A stretch of 64,000 nucleotides of DNA from Sanguibacter keddieii DSM 10542 (GTDB lineage: Bacteria; Actinomycetota; Actinomycetes; Actinomycetales; Cellulomonadaceae). The stretch's first letter is position 1, and each line of letters opens with the position of its first letter. The stretch lies in the NCBI RefSeq assembly GCF_000024925.1, contig NC_013521.1, positions 992,001 to 1,056,000 on the forward strand. The letters run 5' to 3'. Below are positions 51,682 through 59,996 of this stretch, piece after piece. The position numbers were made by a program, and so were the translations under genes. The notes under the pieces were generated by a model, which was not told the DNA's origin, made no database searches, and saw only the letters and a list, made by a program, of their open reading frames with translations.

Positions 51682-52500
51682 ATGCCCAAGACCATCGTCA
51701 TCACCGGTGCGAGCGACGGCATCGGTGCCGCGGCCGCGCGCCGCCTCGCCGCCTCGGGGGAGCGCGTCGTGGTCGTGGGCCGCTCGCCCGAGCGCACCCG
51801 CGCCGTCGCCGAGGAGATCGGTGCGGACCACCACCTGGCCGACTTCGCCGACCTCTCGCAGGTCCGCCGCCTGGCCGACGAGCTGCTGGCCGCCTACCCG
51901 TCGATCGAGGTGCTCGCCAACAACGCAGGCGGGATCATGGGCGCTCGCCAGACCACCGTCGACGGCTACGAGAAGACCTTCCAGGTCAACCACCTCGCGC
52001 CGTTCCTCCTCACGCAGCTGCTCATGCCCTCCCTGATCGCGGGCCGGGCCACCGTGATCCAGACTGCCAGCGTCGCCGCCCGGGTCTTCGCGAAGTTCGA
52101 CGTCGAGGACCTGCAGGGCGAGTACGCCTACTCGCCGCAGGCTGCCTACGGCAACGGCAAGCTCGCCAACATCCTCTTCACCTCCGAGCTCCAGCGCCGC
52201 TACGGCGACCAGGGCATCTCCGCCGTGGCGTTCCACCCCGGCGTCGTCGCCACGAGCTTCGCGAGCGACACCACCAGCCTCATGCGGTTCATCTACCACA
52301 CGCCCCTCAAGCGCCTCTTCACGATCCGCCCGGACAAGGCCGCCGACGAGCTCGTCTGGCTCGCCGAGGGCACCCCGGGGGAGACCTTCACGCCCGGCGC
52401 GTACTACGAGTCCAAGGCCGTGGCGAAGAACGTCAACCCGCTCAGCCGCGACGCCGACCTCGCCGCACGCCTGTGGGAGGAGTCCGAGGCGCTCGTCTGA
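51682..52500 (+). CDS. SDR family NAD(P)-dependent oxidoreductase
   Basis: A 272-residue short-chain dehydrogenase. TIVITGASDGIGAAAARRL is the TGxxxGIG cofactor loop, VLANNAGGIMG is the NNAG motif, IQTASVAARV supplies the catalytic Ser, and YGNGKLAN is the YxxxK pair. VAFHPGVVATSFAS is the conserved PG motif. VVVGRSPERT after strand 2 suggests NADP. It is closest to retinol-dehydrogenase-like SDRs of unknown substrate. It starts five bases after the Trm112 stop, so it may be co-transcribed with manB. Confidence 0.88.
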   Translation: MPKTIVITGASDGIGAAAARRLAASGERVVVVGRSPERTRAVAEEIGADHHLADFADLSQVRRLADELLAAYPSIEVLANNAGGIMGARQTTVDGYEKTFQVNHLAPFLLTQLLMPSLIAGRATVIQTASVAARVFAKFDVEDLQGEYAYSPQAAYGNGKLANILFTSELQRRYGDQGISAVAFHPGVVATSFASDTTSLMRFIYHTPLKRLFTIRPDKAADELVWLAEGTPGETFTPGAYYESKAVAKNVNPLSRDADLAARLWEESEALV

Positions 52501-52533
52501 CCTGCTCTGCCGGTGCGCTGGCTGTGCGGGACT

Positions 52534-52567
52534 GCCGCCGACGTGGTCGACTGGGGCGGTCGGCGGC
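52534..52567. terminator. Possible terminator hairpin after the SDR gene
   Basis: A nine-base-pair perfect stem (52534-52542 with 52559-52567) with a 16-base loop lies 34 bases after the SDR stop. Confidence 0.4.
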
Positions 52568-52600
52568 GTGCGCCGGCCGAGCGCACAGGAGGACGTCCGC

Positions 52601-52816
52601 ATGGCTGAGTCGTTGAAGGTCGGAGACAGGGTGTCCTGGGGGACACCGCAGGGACGCACGCAGGGGACGGTCCTCGAGCGCAAGACGAAGGACTTCCAGC
52701 TCGCCGGGCACACGTTCACGGCGTCCGACGACGCGCCCGCCTACGTCGTCGAGTCGGAGAAGACCGGCGCCCACGCCGCGCACAAGGGCTCGGCGCTGCG
52801 CCGGCTCAAGGACTGA
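52601..52816 (+). CDS. DUF2945 (hypervirulence-associated TUDOR-like) small protein
   Basis: A 71-residue protein. LKVGDRVSWGTPQGRTQGTVLERKT is the SH3/TUDOR-like N-terminal barrel, and FTASDDAPAYVVESEKTGAHAAHKGSALRRL is the C-terminal family motif with the Lys/Gly/His run. Function unknown in bacteria. A strong AGGAGGA site precedes ATG 52601. The cation efflux gene follows after five bases. Confidence 0.88.
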   Translation: MAESLKVGDRVSWGTPQGRTQGTVLERKTKDFQLAGHTFTASDDAPAYVVESEKTGAHAAHKGSALRRLKD

Positions 52817-52821
52817 CGGCC

Positions 52822-53757
52822 GTGTCCGCCCACGGTGGCAACAAGGCGATCGTCGCGGCGCTGGCCGCGAACCTCGGGATCGCGGCGACCAAGTTCGTCG
52901 CCTACCTGCTCACGCACTCGTCGTCGATGCTCGCCGAGTCCGTGCACTCCCTCGCCGACTCCGGCAACCAGGCGTTGCTCCTCGTCGGCGGCAAGCGTGC
53001 CCGCCGGCAGGCCGACGAGCAGCACCCCTTCGGCTACGGCCGCGAGCGCTACGTCTACGCCTTCATCGTGTCCATCGTGCTGTTCAGCCTCGGTGGCCTC
53101 TTCGCGCTGTACGAGGCGTACCACAAGTTCTCCGACCCCCACGGGATCGAGTCGTGGCACTGGGTGCCCATCGTGGTGCTCGTCGCGGCCATCGGCATGG
53201 AGGGCTTCTCGTTCCGCACGGCGGTCCGTGAGTCCAACCTGGTCCGCGGCAAGCAGTCGTGGCCCCAGTTCATCAAGACGGCCAAGGCCCCCGAGCTGCC
53301 GGTGGTGCTCCTCGAGGACTTCGGGGCGCTCATCGGCCTGGTGCTCGCGCTCTTCGGTGTGGGGATGACGCTCATCACCGGTGACGGGCGCTACGACGCC
53401 GCGGGCACGGCGTGCATCGGCGTGCTGCTGGTGCTCATCGCGGTCGTGCTCGCCCTCGAGACCAAGTCGCTCCTCCTGGGGGAGTCGGCCAGCAAGGACA
53501 CGGTCGCCGCGATCGAGGCCGCCCTCGTCGGCCCCGGGGTGCCGTCGGTGATCCACCTCAAGACGCTGCACCTGGGCCCCGAGGAGGTGCTCGTCGCGGC
53601 CAAGATCGAGGTCGACGCGACCGAGAGCGCCCGCGAGGTCGCGGACGCGATCGACGAGGCCGAGGCACGCGTGCGGGCCGCGGCTCCCGGGCTGTCGATG
53701 CGCATCTACCTCGAGCCCGACCTCCGCGACGCGGCGGGGGCGCTCCGGAAGCCCTGA
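52822..53757 (+). CDS. Cation diffusion facilitator family metal efflux protein
   Basis: A 311-residue membrane protein of the CDF family, which exports divalent cations such as zinc in exchange for protons. Helix 2 contains HSLADSGNQALLL with the conserved His-Asp pair of the transport site, followed by QHPFGYGRERYVYAF, the family signature. Helix 5 offers LLEDFGALIGL with the second Asp. The C-terminal 85 residues form the cytoplasmic dimerisation domain (VIHLKTLHLGPEEVLVAAKIEVD). The metal cannot be fixed from sequence. The start is GTG at 52822, just after the DUF2945 stop. Confidence 0.92.
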   Translation: MSAHGGNKAIVAALAANLGIAATKFVAYLLTHSSSMLAESVHSLADSGNQALLLVGGKRARRQADEQHPFGYGRERYVYAFIVSIVLFSLGGLFALYEAYHKFSDPHGIESWHWVPIVVLVAAIGMEGFSFRTAVRESNLVRGKQSWPQFIKTAKAPELPVVLLEDFGALIGLVLALFGVGMTLITGDGRYDAAGTACIGVLLVLIAVVLALETKSLLLGESASKDTVAAIEAALVGPGVPSVIHLKTLHLGPEEVLVAAKIEVDATESAREVADAIDEAEARVRAAAPGLSMRIYLEPDLRDAAGALRKP

Positions 53758-53772
53758 GGTCGTCCTGGTGCG

Positions 53773-53814
53773 GCATGAGGCCGGCCTCCCACGGGGGGGA
53801 GACCGGCCTCGTGC
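53773..53814. terminator. Bidirectional terminator, copy A of a repeated hairpin
   Basis: A 12-pair stem with one G-U (53773-53784 with 53803-53814) encloses a C-run and G-run that can extend the stem. It lies between convergent genes. Its core is nearly identical to the hairpin at 56493-56533. Confidence 0.82.
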
Positions 53815-53856
53815 GCGTTGCGGTCAGGATGTCGGGGAGACAGCCGGGTGGGCCGT

Positions 53857-56256
53857 TCAGCCCACCTTCCGCCACGTGCTGCAGTTCGAGCTCTCGAACC
53901 CGACGTCGCGTGACGTGATGACGACTTCTTGGGTGTAGGCCGAGAACCCGTTGATGCGGATGGCGTCGAGCTCGCCGGAGAAGGACGAGACCACGCTGTA
54001 GTAGCAGAAGTCCCCGGTACCCAGTGCACGGTACCGGCCTGGTGCGAGCTGGGTTCCGACTGCGTAGACGCCGTCCTGGGTCACCGAGGTCTTCGGTGTG
54101 CCCGTGGTCGGCAGGGGCTTCCACCCTCCGCACCAGTCTGACGAGAAGTACTTGTCGTTCGGAGAGATCGTCACGATCCGCTGCCCGTTGCCGATGTCGT
54201 TGGCGATGATGCCCTCGAGGTCGTCGGTCGCGTTCGAGCGGCGCTCCCAGTAGCAGAAGTCCGGGTTCTTGGAGATGTACGTCCCGGGGGAGATCTGCGA
54301 CCCGACCCGGAAGATGCCGTCACCCGACGGCACCACCGCGGGCGTGGTCACGGCAGCGGTCGCCGCACTGGTGCGCGACGTCGTGGTCCAGCCGTCCTTG
54401 CGCGCCGTCACCTGGACGGTGATCTTCTTGCCGACCTGCGAGGTCGTGGGCACGAAGGTCGTGGACCGGGCACCGGTGACGGGCGTGCCGCCCGCGAGCC
54501 ACTGGTAGCTGAGCGTCGCGCTCGGGGACCACGTGCCGGCCGTGGCCGTGAGCGTCGACCCGGTGCGGGCCGTGCCGGAGATCTTCGGTGTGGGCGCCTT
54601 GGCGAAGACGCCTGCCGCGACGGCGCGGGTGGCTGCGCTGGTCTTCTTGGTGGTGGTCCACCCGGTGCGGGTCCCGGTGACCTGGACGGTGATCCTCGTG
54701 CCGACCTGCTGGGCCGTCGGCGTGAACTTCGACGCGGTGGCTCCCTTGATGGTGGAGCCGTTGGCCTTCCACTGGTAGGTGAGCTTCGCCCCGGGGGACC
54801 AGCTCCCGGCCTTGGCGGTGAGGGTCGACCCGGCGCGGACGGTCCCGGTGACCGTGGGCACGGGGGCTGCCGTGAAGGCGCCGAGGGCGACGGGTGCGCT
54901 CGACGCGCTCGTGCGGGCACGGGTGGTCCAGCCGGTCCGTGTGCCGGTCACCTGGACGGTGATCCTCTTGCCGAGGTCGCCCGCGGCAGGGGTGTACGTC
55001 TTCTTCGTGGCGCCCTTGACGGCCACGCCGCCGACACGCCACTGGTAGGCGAGCGTCGCGCTGGGGGACCAGGTGCCGGGCACGGCGGAGAGCGCCGAGC
55101 CGACCCGGACCTTGCCGCTGATCGTGGGCACGGGGGCCGTAGTGAACGTGGCGGGGGCGACCGCCGCGGTCTTCACGCTCGTCCGGGTGACGGGGGTCCA
55201 GCCCGCCAGGGTCCCGGTGACCTTGACGGTGATCGTCCTGCCGAGGTCGGCGGCCAGGGGCACGAAGGTCGCACGGGTCGCACCGGCCACCGGCGTGCCG
55301 CCGACGGACCACTGGTACGTGAACGTGGCGGCCGGTGACCAGGCGCCGGGGACGGCGGTGAGGGTGGAGCCGACCTTCGCGGTGCCCGTGACGGTCGGGA
55401 CCGGAGCGCTGGTGAAGGTGGCCGCGGCGACGGCCGACGTCGGGAGGCTCGTGCGGGAGGCCGTCGCCCACCCGGTCTGCGTCGCGGTGACCTGCACGGT
55501 GAGCGCCGCGCCGAGGTCTGCCGGGGTGACCGCGTAGGTGGCCTGCGTGGCTCCGGCGACCGGCGTGCCTGCGGCGGACCACTGGTAGGTCAGCGTCGCA
55601 CCGGCGGGCCAGGCGCCCGCCTGGGCGGTGAGCGTGGAGCCGACCCGCGCCGTCCCGGACACCGTCGGGACGGGCGTGGTCGCGAAGGTGCCTGCGGCGA
55701 CCGGGGCGGTGCTGGTGCTCCGGCTCTGCGGGGTCCTGCCGTCCGCGGCGCCGGTGACCTCGACCGTGAGGACCTTCCCGAGGTCTGCGGCGGTGGGGAC
55801 GTACGACGTGGAGGTCGCACCGTCGACGGCCAGTCCGTCGGCGAGCCACCGGTAGGTGAAGGTGGCAGCCGGAGACCAGTCTCCGGTGACGACGGTGAGG
55901 GTCGTGCCGACCGCGGCGGTGCCCGTGACGGTCGGGTCAGGGGCGACGTCGAAGTCCTGGGGCTCTGGGCTGGCGGGCTCCTCCGGCACCGGCTCAGGGT
56001 CCGATTCCGGGGCGAGGGCGGGCGCTGGGGCCTCCTCGGCGGGAGAGGGGGTCTCGCCGCCGGGCTCCTGGCCGGGAGCCGGCGCGTCGTCGACGAGGCC
56101 CTGGTCGGGTGCCGGGGCGTCGTCGGCCGTCGCCGGGGCGGCGACGACGAGCGGCAGGGCCACGACGAGGGCGACGAGGAGCGCGAGGGCGCTCGGGCGT
56201 CGTGCGTCGTCGGTGGACGGACGGTAGGACGGGCGGTGGGACGGGTGATGAGGCAC
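53857..56256 (-). CDS. Secreted multi-repeat Ig-like surface protein
   Basis: A 799-residue secreted protein. The signal peptide (ALALLVALVVALPLVVAAPATA) is followed by a Pro/Ala/Glu linker (residues about 45-100). Six Ig-like beta repeats come next, each with VGSTLTA, W-SP-AT-TYQW and a VQVTGT strand. The last 150 residues hold two copies of a Cys-containing module (VG-x-Q-I-SPGTY ... CYW ... C-x2-W). No sorting signal or membrane anchor ends the protein, so it is probably released or bound through the C-terminal modules. The start is GTG at 56256 with GGAG eight bases upstream; the frame remains open further upstream but overlaps the proX region antisense. Function unknown; an adhesin or wall-binding role is inferred. 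Confidence 0.85.
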   Translation of the reverse strand: MPHHPSHRPSYRPSTDDARRPSALALLVALVVALPLVVAAPATADDAPAPDQGLVDDAPAPGQEPGGETPSPAEEAPAPALAPESDPEPVPEEPASPEPQDFDVAPDPTVTGTAAVGTTLTVVTGDWSPAATFTYRWLADGLAVDGATSTSYVPTAADLGKVLTVEVTGAADGRTPQSRSTSTAPVAAGTFATTPVPTVSGTARVGSTLTAQAGAWPAGATLTYQWSAAGTPVAGATQATYAVTPADLGAALTVQVTATQTGWATASRTSLPTSAVAAATFTSAPVPTVTGTAKVGSTLTAVPGAWSPAATFTYQWSVGGTPVAGATRATFVPLAADLGRTITVKVTGTLAGWTPVTRTSVKTAAVAPATFTTAPVPTISGKVRVGSALSAVPGTWSPSATLAYQWRVGGVAVKGATKKTYTPAAGDLGKRITVQVTGTRTGWTTRARTSASSAPVALGAFTAAPVPTVTGTVRAGSTLTAKAGSWSPGAKLTYQWKANGSTIKGATASKFTPTAQQVGTRITVQVTGTRTGWTTTKKTSAATRAVAAGVFAKAPTPKISGTARTGSTLTATAGTWSPSATLSYQWLAGGTPVTGARSTTFVPTTSQVGKKITVQVTARKDGWTTTSRTSAATAAVTTPAVVPSGDGIFRVGSQISPGTYISKNPDFCYWERRSNATDDLEGIIANDIGNGQRIVTISPNDKYFSSDWCGGWKPLPTTGTPKTSVTQDGVYAVGTQLAPGRYRALGTGDFCYYSVVSSFSGELDAIRINGFSAYTQEVVITSRDVGFESSNCSTWRKVG
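54340..55956 (-). repeat. Six tandem Ig-like repeats, period 270 bases
   Basis: The Tyr-Gln-Trp codons recur at 54505, 54775, 55045, 55315 and 55585 at exactly 270-base intervals, with the sixth unit one codon shorter. Each unit is 90 residues. Nucleotide identity between units is moderate, so the array is not a recent duplication. Confidence 0.92.
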
Positions 56257-56573
56257 CGGTGCTCCGATCTCTGCGTCGGGCACCGTGGCCGACGAGCACA
56301 CCGTCGGAGGCTGACGGCACTGTGCGGCCCCGCCCCCGAGGCAGTCGAATGCTACTGACGCCGGTACGTGTCGACGGGGCGGAGCAGAGGGTGGTCTTTG
56401 CTTTGACCGGGCGAGACGATCCGGGACGTCCCGTGACGTACCGTCCCAGACCTCCGGGGTGAAAACACGACCAGGCGAGGCTCCGTGGACGCCAGCGAGG
56501 CCGGCCTCCCTGGTGGGGAGACCGGCCTCGCTGGGGAGCAGGCTCAGCGAGCCTGCGGGTGGTGCGGTGCTGC
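56257..56573. other. Intergenic region between the Ig-like gene and proX
   Basis: A 317-base region. It contains TAGCAT (56349-56354, minus strand), a possible -10 box of the Ig-like gene, and the terminator hairpin 56493-56533 at the end of the proVWX operon. No further coding sequence was seen. Confidence 0.5.
56493..56533. terminator. Terminator of the proVWX operon, copy B of a repeated hairpin
   Basis: An 18-pair stem with one mismatch (56493-56510 with 56515-56533) lies directly after proX. The sequence shares its core with the hairpin at 53773-53814. Confidence 0.82.
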
Positions 56574-57497
56574 TCAGGCCTCGGCGGACGCCTTGAGGTC
56601 GTCGACGAAGGTCGGGTTCTCCTCGAGCCACTGCTTGACGGACTCGTCGTTGTCCGAGCCGCCGTTCTCGTTGAACATGATGTTCTCGAGCGAGAACAGC
56701 TGCTCGTCGGTGAGCTCGAAGGCACCGATCCACGACGCGGCGGTCGGGTAGTCGGTGGCGAAGTCGGCACGGCCGACCGAGTTGATCTCCTCGGCCTCGC
56801 CCATGAGGCCCTGCGGGTCCTCGAGGTCGCGGATCGGGAAGGCGTCGTAGGCCCAGTGCGGGCGCCACAGGGTCACGGCGACGTCGTTGCCGGCGTCGGT
56901 CGCGCCCTTGAGCTCGGCGAGCATCGCGGGGGTGGACGACACGACGAAGTTCATGTCCTCGAGGCCGTAGCCCGGGATCGCGTCGTCCTGCGTGATGCGG
57001 GTCAGGCCGGCGCCGGACTCGATGCCGACGAGGCGGTTGCCGAACACGTCGGCGTTGTCCGCGAGCTCGTCGAGCGAGGTGATGGGGGAGTCCTCGTTGA
57101 CGGCGATGGTGAGCTTCGCGTCGTCGTACCAGACGCCGAGCATCTCCATCTCGTCGCCGTACTGCGTGAGGTAGTCGGCGTGGGTGTTGGGCAGCCACAT
57201 GTCGAAGTTCACGTCGAAGTCGCCACCGGTGAGACCGGTGTAGACGACGCCCGCGTCGGCCTCGGTCGTCTCGACCGTGTAGCCCTCCTCCTCGAGCATG
57301 ACCTTGAACAGGTGCGAGACGGCGATGCCCTCGTCCCACCCGGAGTGGATGCCGATCGAGATGGTCTCGAGGTCGCCGTTGTCGAGACGGGGGGCGTCCT
57401 CGGCCGAGCTGTCGTCCGAGGAGCAGGCGGCGAGGCCGAGGGCCACGGCGAGCGAGCCGGCGACGAGTGCGGTGCGGTGCGTAGAACGGTTGAGCAT
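56574..57497 (-). CDS. proX: Glycine betaine/proline ABC transporter, substrate-binding lipoprotein
   Basis: A 307-residue lipoprotein. The signal ends in the lipobox LGLAAC, so the Cys is lipidated on the outer face of the membrane. ISIGIHSGWDEGIAVSHLFKVMLEEEGYTVE, DFDVNFDMWLPNTHADY and DVAVTLWRPHWAYDAFPIRDLEDP are typical of OpuAC/ProX-type binding proteins, with several Trp residues that could form the cation-binding cage for betaine. ATG 57497 has GGAAGGAA before it. It is the last gene of the operon and is separated from proW by two hairpins. Confidence 0.93.
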   Translation of the reverse strand: MLNRSTHRTALVAGSLAVALGLAACSSDDSSAEDAPRLDNGDLETISIGIHSGWDEGIAVSHLFKVMLEEEGYTVETTEADAGVVYTGLTGGDFDVNFDMWLPNTHADYLTQYGDEMEMLGVWYDDAKLTIAVNEDSPITSLDELADNADVFGNRLVGIESGAGLTRITQDDAIPGYGLEDMNFVVSSTPAMLAELKGATDAGNDVAVTLWRPHWAYDAFPIRDLEDPQGLMGEAEEINSVGRADFATDYPTAASWIGAFELTDEQLFSLENIMFNENGGSDNDESVKQWLEENPTFVDDLKASAEA

Positions 57498-57511
57498 GGT
57501 TCCTTCCTGGA

Positions 57512-57536
57512 GGCAGCGACCCTGATGGTCGCTGCC
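57512..57536 (-). other. Hairpin upstream of proX
   Basis: A perfect ten-pair stem (57512-57521 with 57527-57536) with a five-base loop lies just before the ribosome site of proX. It may shield or stabilise the proX message. Confidence 0.55.
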
Positions 57537-57560
57537 GCGGGGTTGGTGAGTGGTGCAGTC

Positions 57561-57591
57561 GTCCGGGCGGGCCGGTGCGGCCCGCCCGGAC
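57561..57591 (-). terminator. Strong hairpin between proW and proX
   Basis: A perfect 13-pair GC-rich stem (57561-57573 with 57579-57591) with a five-base loop lies ten bases after the proW stop. It may be a partial terminator or an mRNA-end stabiliser. Confidence 0.6.
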
Positions 57592-57600
57592 GGACGGGTG

Positions 57601-58485
57601 TCAGGCAGAGGTCGTCTTGAGCGCCTTGGCCACGGGGGCACGGTCGCCGAGGGCGGAGGTCACGCGGTCGAGGAACATCGCGAGGATGACCACGGCGAGA
57701 CCCGCCTCGAAGCCGAGGGAGATGTTGACGCGCTGGAGGGCACGGACGACGTCCGAGCCGAGGCCGGCGGCGCCGACCATCCCCGCGATGACGACCATCG
57801 AGAGCGACAGCATGATGACCTGGTTGATGCCAGCCATGATCGTCGGCAGCGCGAGGGGCAGCTGGATCTGGCGCATGATGCGGCCCTCGGTGGCACCGAA
57901 GGCGTGGCCCGCCTCGACGACCTCGCGGTCGACCTGGCGGATGCCGAGCTCGGTGAAGCGGACACCGGGGGCGAGCGCGAAGATCACGGTCGCGACGATG
58001 CCGGGCACCTCACCCGTGAGGAAGATGACCACGGTCGGGATGAGGTAGACGAAGGCGGGCATCGTCTGCATGAAGTCCAGGACCGGGCGCAGCAGGTGCG
58101 AGACCGCGTCGTTGCGCGCGGCCCAGATGCCGAGCGGGATCGCGATGATCAGGGCGATCGCGCTCGCGATGAGCACGAGTGCGAGGGTGTCCATCGCGTT
58201 GCCCCACTGACCGACCATGTCGATCACGGCGAAGCCGACGAACGCACCGAGCCCGAGCTTCCAGCCGCGCGCCCAGAAGGCGAGCCCGGCGAGGACGAGT
58301 GCGACGACCCAGAACGGCGGGCCGCTGAGGATGGTGTCCAGCTGGTCGAAGAACCAGGTGAGGACGCCCTTGATGAGGTCGAAGAACCACGAGAAGGTCG
58401 AGGTGACCCAGCCGACGAAGGAGTCCACCCACTCGCCGAGAGGCGCCCGGGGGAGCCCGGACTGGGTGTCTGCTGCGATGATCAC
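57601..58485 (-). CDS. proW: Glycine betaine/proline ABC transporter, permease
   Basis: A 294-residue permease with an amphipathic N-terminal segment, then six or so helices. IPLGIWAARNDAVSHLLRPVLDFMQTMPAFVYLIPTV and AGHAFGATEGRIMRQIQLPLALPTIMAGINQVIMLSLSMVVIAGMVG (containing the EAA loop that docks the ATPase) are diagnostic of ProW/OpuAB. It forms the membrane channel with ProV. The start is GTG at 58485 behind CAGGAGA, overlapping the proV stop (GTGA). Confidence 0.95.
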   Translation of the reverse strand: MIIAADTQSGLPRAPLGEWVDSFVGWVTSTFSWFFDLIKGVLTWFFDQLDTILSGPPFWVVALVLAGLAFWARGWKLGLGAFVGFAVIDMVGQWGNAMDTLALVLIASAIALIIAIPLGIWAARNDAVSHLLRPVLDFMQTMPAFVYLIPTVVIFLTGEVPGIVATVIFALAPGVRFTELGIRQVDREVVEAGHAFGATEGRIMRQIQLPLALPTIMAGINQVIMLSLSMVVIAGMVGAAGLGSDVVRALQRVNISLGFEAGLAVVILAMFLDRVTSALGDRAPVAKALKTTSA

Positions 58486-59996
58486 GGGCGTTCTCCTGTC
58501 GTCTGCTCGGACGCGTCGGCAGGCAGGGGCGCTGCGGCGGCCGCGTCAGCGGCTCCGGCGCTCGTCGCTGGCTGCGCGGCTGCGGTCTGCGCAGCGGCGT
58601 CCGTGGTGTCGGTGTCTTCTGCGGCGGCGGTCTCGTCGTGCGCGGAGTCCTCGAGGTGCGGGGGCACCATGGCCTGCAGCAGCACGACGCGAGGCACGAC
58701 GCCGACGAGGCGCCCCTCGGAGTCGGTCACCGGGACCGGGAGCGGGGACTCCGTGGCGGGCAGGAAGATCTCGGCGAGCGAGGCGTCCTGGTCCACCGCG
58801 GTGAGGTCGTCGCGGACGAGGGTCTCGAGCGAGGTGGTGCCGGCGCGCAGGGCGTCGACGACCTCGGAGTCGTAGACGACGCCGCGCAGCTTCCGCGAGC
58901 GGTCCACCACGTACGCGGCCTGCACCTGCGCCTCGCGCATGGTGCGGGAGGCGACGCGCGGCCCTGCCGACAGCGGCACCATGGCGGCCGGTCGGTGCAT
59001 GAGCGACGACGCGGTGAGCACACGGGTGCGGTCGACGTCGGCGACGAACTGCGCGACGTAGTCGTTGGCCGGGTCGGAGAGGATCTCCTCGGAGGACCCG
59101 ATCTGCACGATGCGACCGTCGCGCATGACGGCGATGCGGTCGCCGAGGAACATGGCCTCGTTGAGGTCGTGCGTGATGAAGACGATGGTCTTGCCGAGCT
59201 TGCTCTGCAGCTCGACGAGCTGCTCCTGCATCTCGCGGCGGATCAGCGGGTCGAGGGCCGAGAAGGCCTCGTCCATGAGCAGCACGTCGGTGTCGGCGGT
59301 CAGGGCGCGGGCGAGGCCCACGCGCTGACGCATGCCACCCGAGAGCTGCGAGGGCAGCTTGTCGGCCCAGTCGGTGAGCCCGACGAGGTCGAGGGCGGTG
59401 CGGGCCTTCTCGAGCCGCTGCGCCTTGCCCATGCCCTGGATCTCGAGCGGGTACGCCGCGTTGTCGAGGACGGTGCGGTGCGGCATGAGCGCGAAGTGCT
59501 GGAACACCATGCTCACGCTCTTCTGGCGGATGTCGCGGAGCTTCTTGGCGCCGACGGCGTTGATGTCCTGGCCGCCGAGGCGCACGGTCCCGGACGTCGG
59601 CTTCCACAGGCCGTTGAGCATGCGGATGAGCGTCGACTTGCCCGAGCCCGACAGGCCCATGACGACGAAGATCTCGCCCTTGGCGACCTCGAAGCTGGCG
59701 TCGATGACCGCGGCGGTGCCGAGGCTGGCGACGTCGGCGCGGGTCGCACCGGCCTTGAGCTTGCGGGCGGCCTCGCCAGAGCGGCGGCCGAAGATCTTGT
59801 AGACGTTCTCGACCTGCACGGCGGGGGTCTCCCCGCTGGCCGGGGTGGTCCCCGAGGTCTTGGTCAGCGTCGTCTGCGCTGCGTCCTGGCCCGAGGTGCT
59901 GGGCGCGGCCCCCTGCGCTGAGTGCGCTGCCGCTGCGTCCGTGCGTCCTGCGTGGTCAGGGTCCTGCTGTGTGGTGACTCCTGGTCCTACGGTCAC
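58482..59996 (-). CDS. proV: Glycine betaine/proline ABC transporter, ATPase with CBS domains
   Basis: About 504 residues. After a variable 60-residue Thr/Ala-rich lead, VQVENVYKIFGRRSGEA starts the ATPase. GLSGSGKSTLIRMLNGL is Walker A, FQHFALMPHRTVLDNAAY the Q-loop region, LSGGMRQRVGLARAL the signature, and LLMDEAFSALDP Walker B. Two CBS domains follow (residues about 310-430), as in ProV/OpuAA, where they gate transport by ionic strength or c-di-AMP. An Ala-rich tail of about 50 residues is unusual. GTG 59996 with GGGGAG just upstream was preferred over GTG 60074, which lacks a ribosome site. Confidence 0.9.
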   Translation of the reverse strand: MTVGPGVTTQQDPDHAGRTDAAAAHSAQGAAPSTSGQDAAQTTLTKTSGTTPASGETPAVQVENVYKIFGRRSGEAARKLKAGATRADVASLGTAAVIDASFEVAKGEIFVVMGLSGSGKSTLIRMLNGLWKPTSGTVRLGGQDINAVGAKKLRDIRQKSVSMVFQHFALMPHRTVLDNAAYPLEIQGMGKAQRLEKARTALDLVGLTDWADKLPSQLSGGMRQRVGLARALTADTDVLLMDEAFSALDPLIRREMQEQLVELQSKLGKTIVFITHDLNEAMFLGDRIAVMRDGRIVQIGSSEEILSDPANDYVAQFVADVDRTRVLTASSLMHRPAAMVPLSAGPRVASRTMREAQVQAAYVVDRSRKLRGVVYDSEVVDALRAGTTSLETLVRDDLTAVDQDASLAEIFLPATESPLPVPVTDSEGRLVGVVPRVVLLQAMVPPHLEDSAHDETAAAEDTDTTDAAAQTAAAQPATSAGAADAAAAAPLPADASEQTTGERP

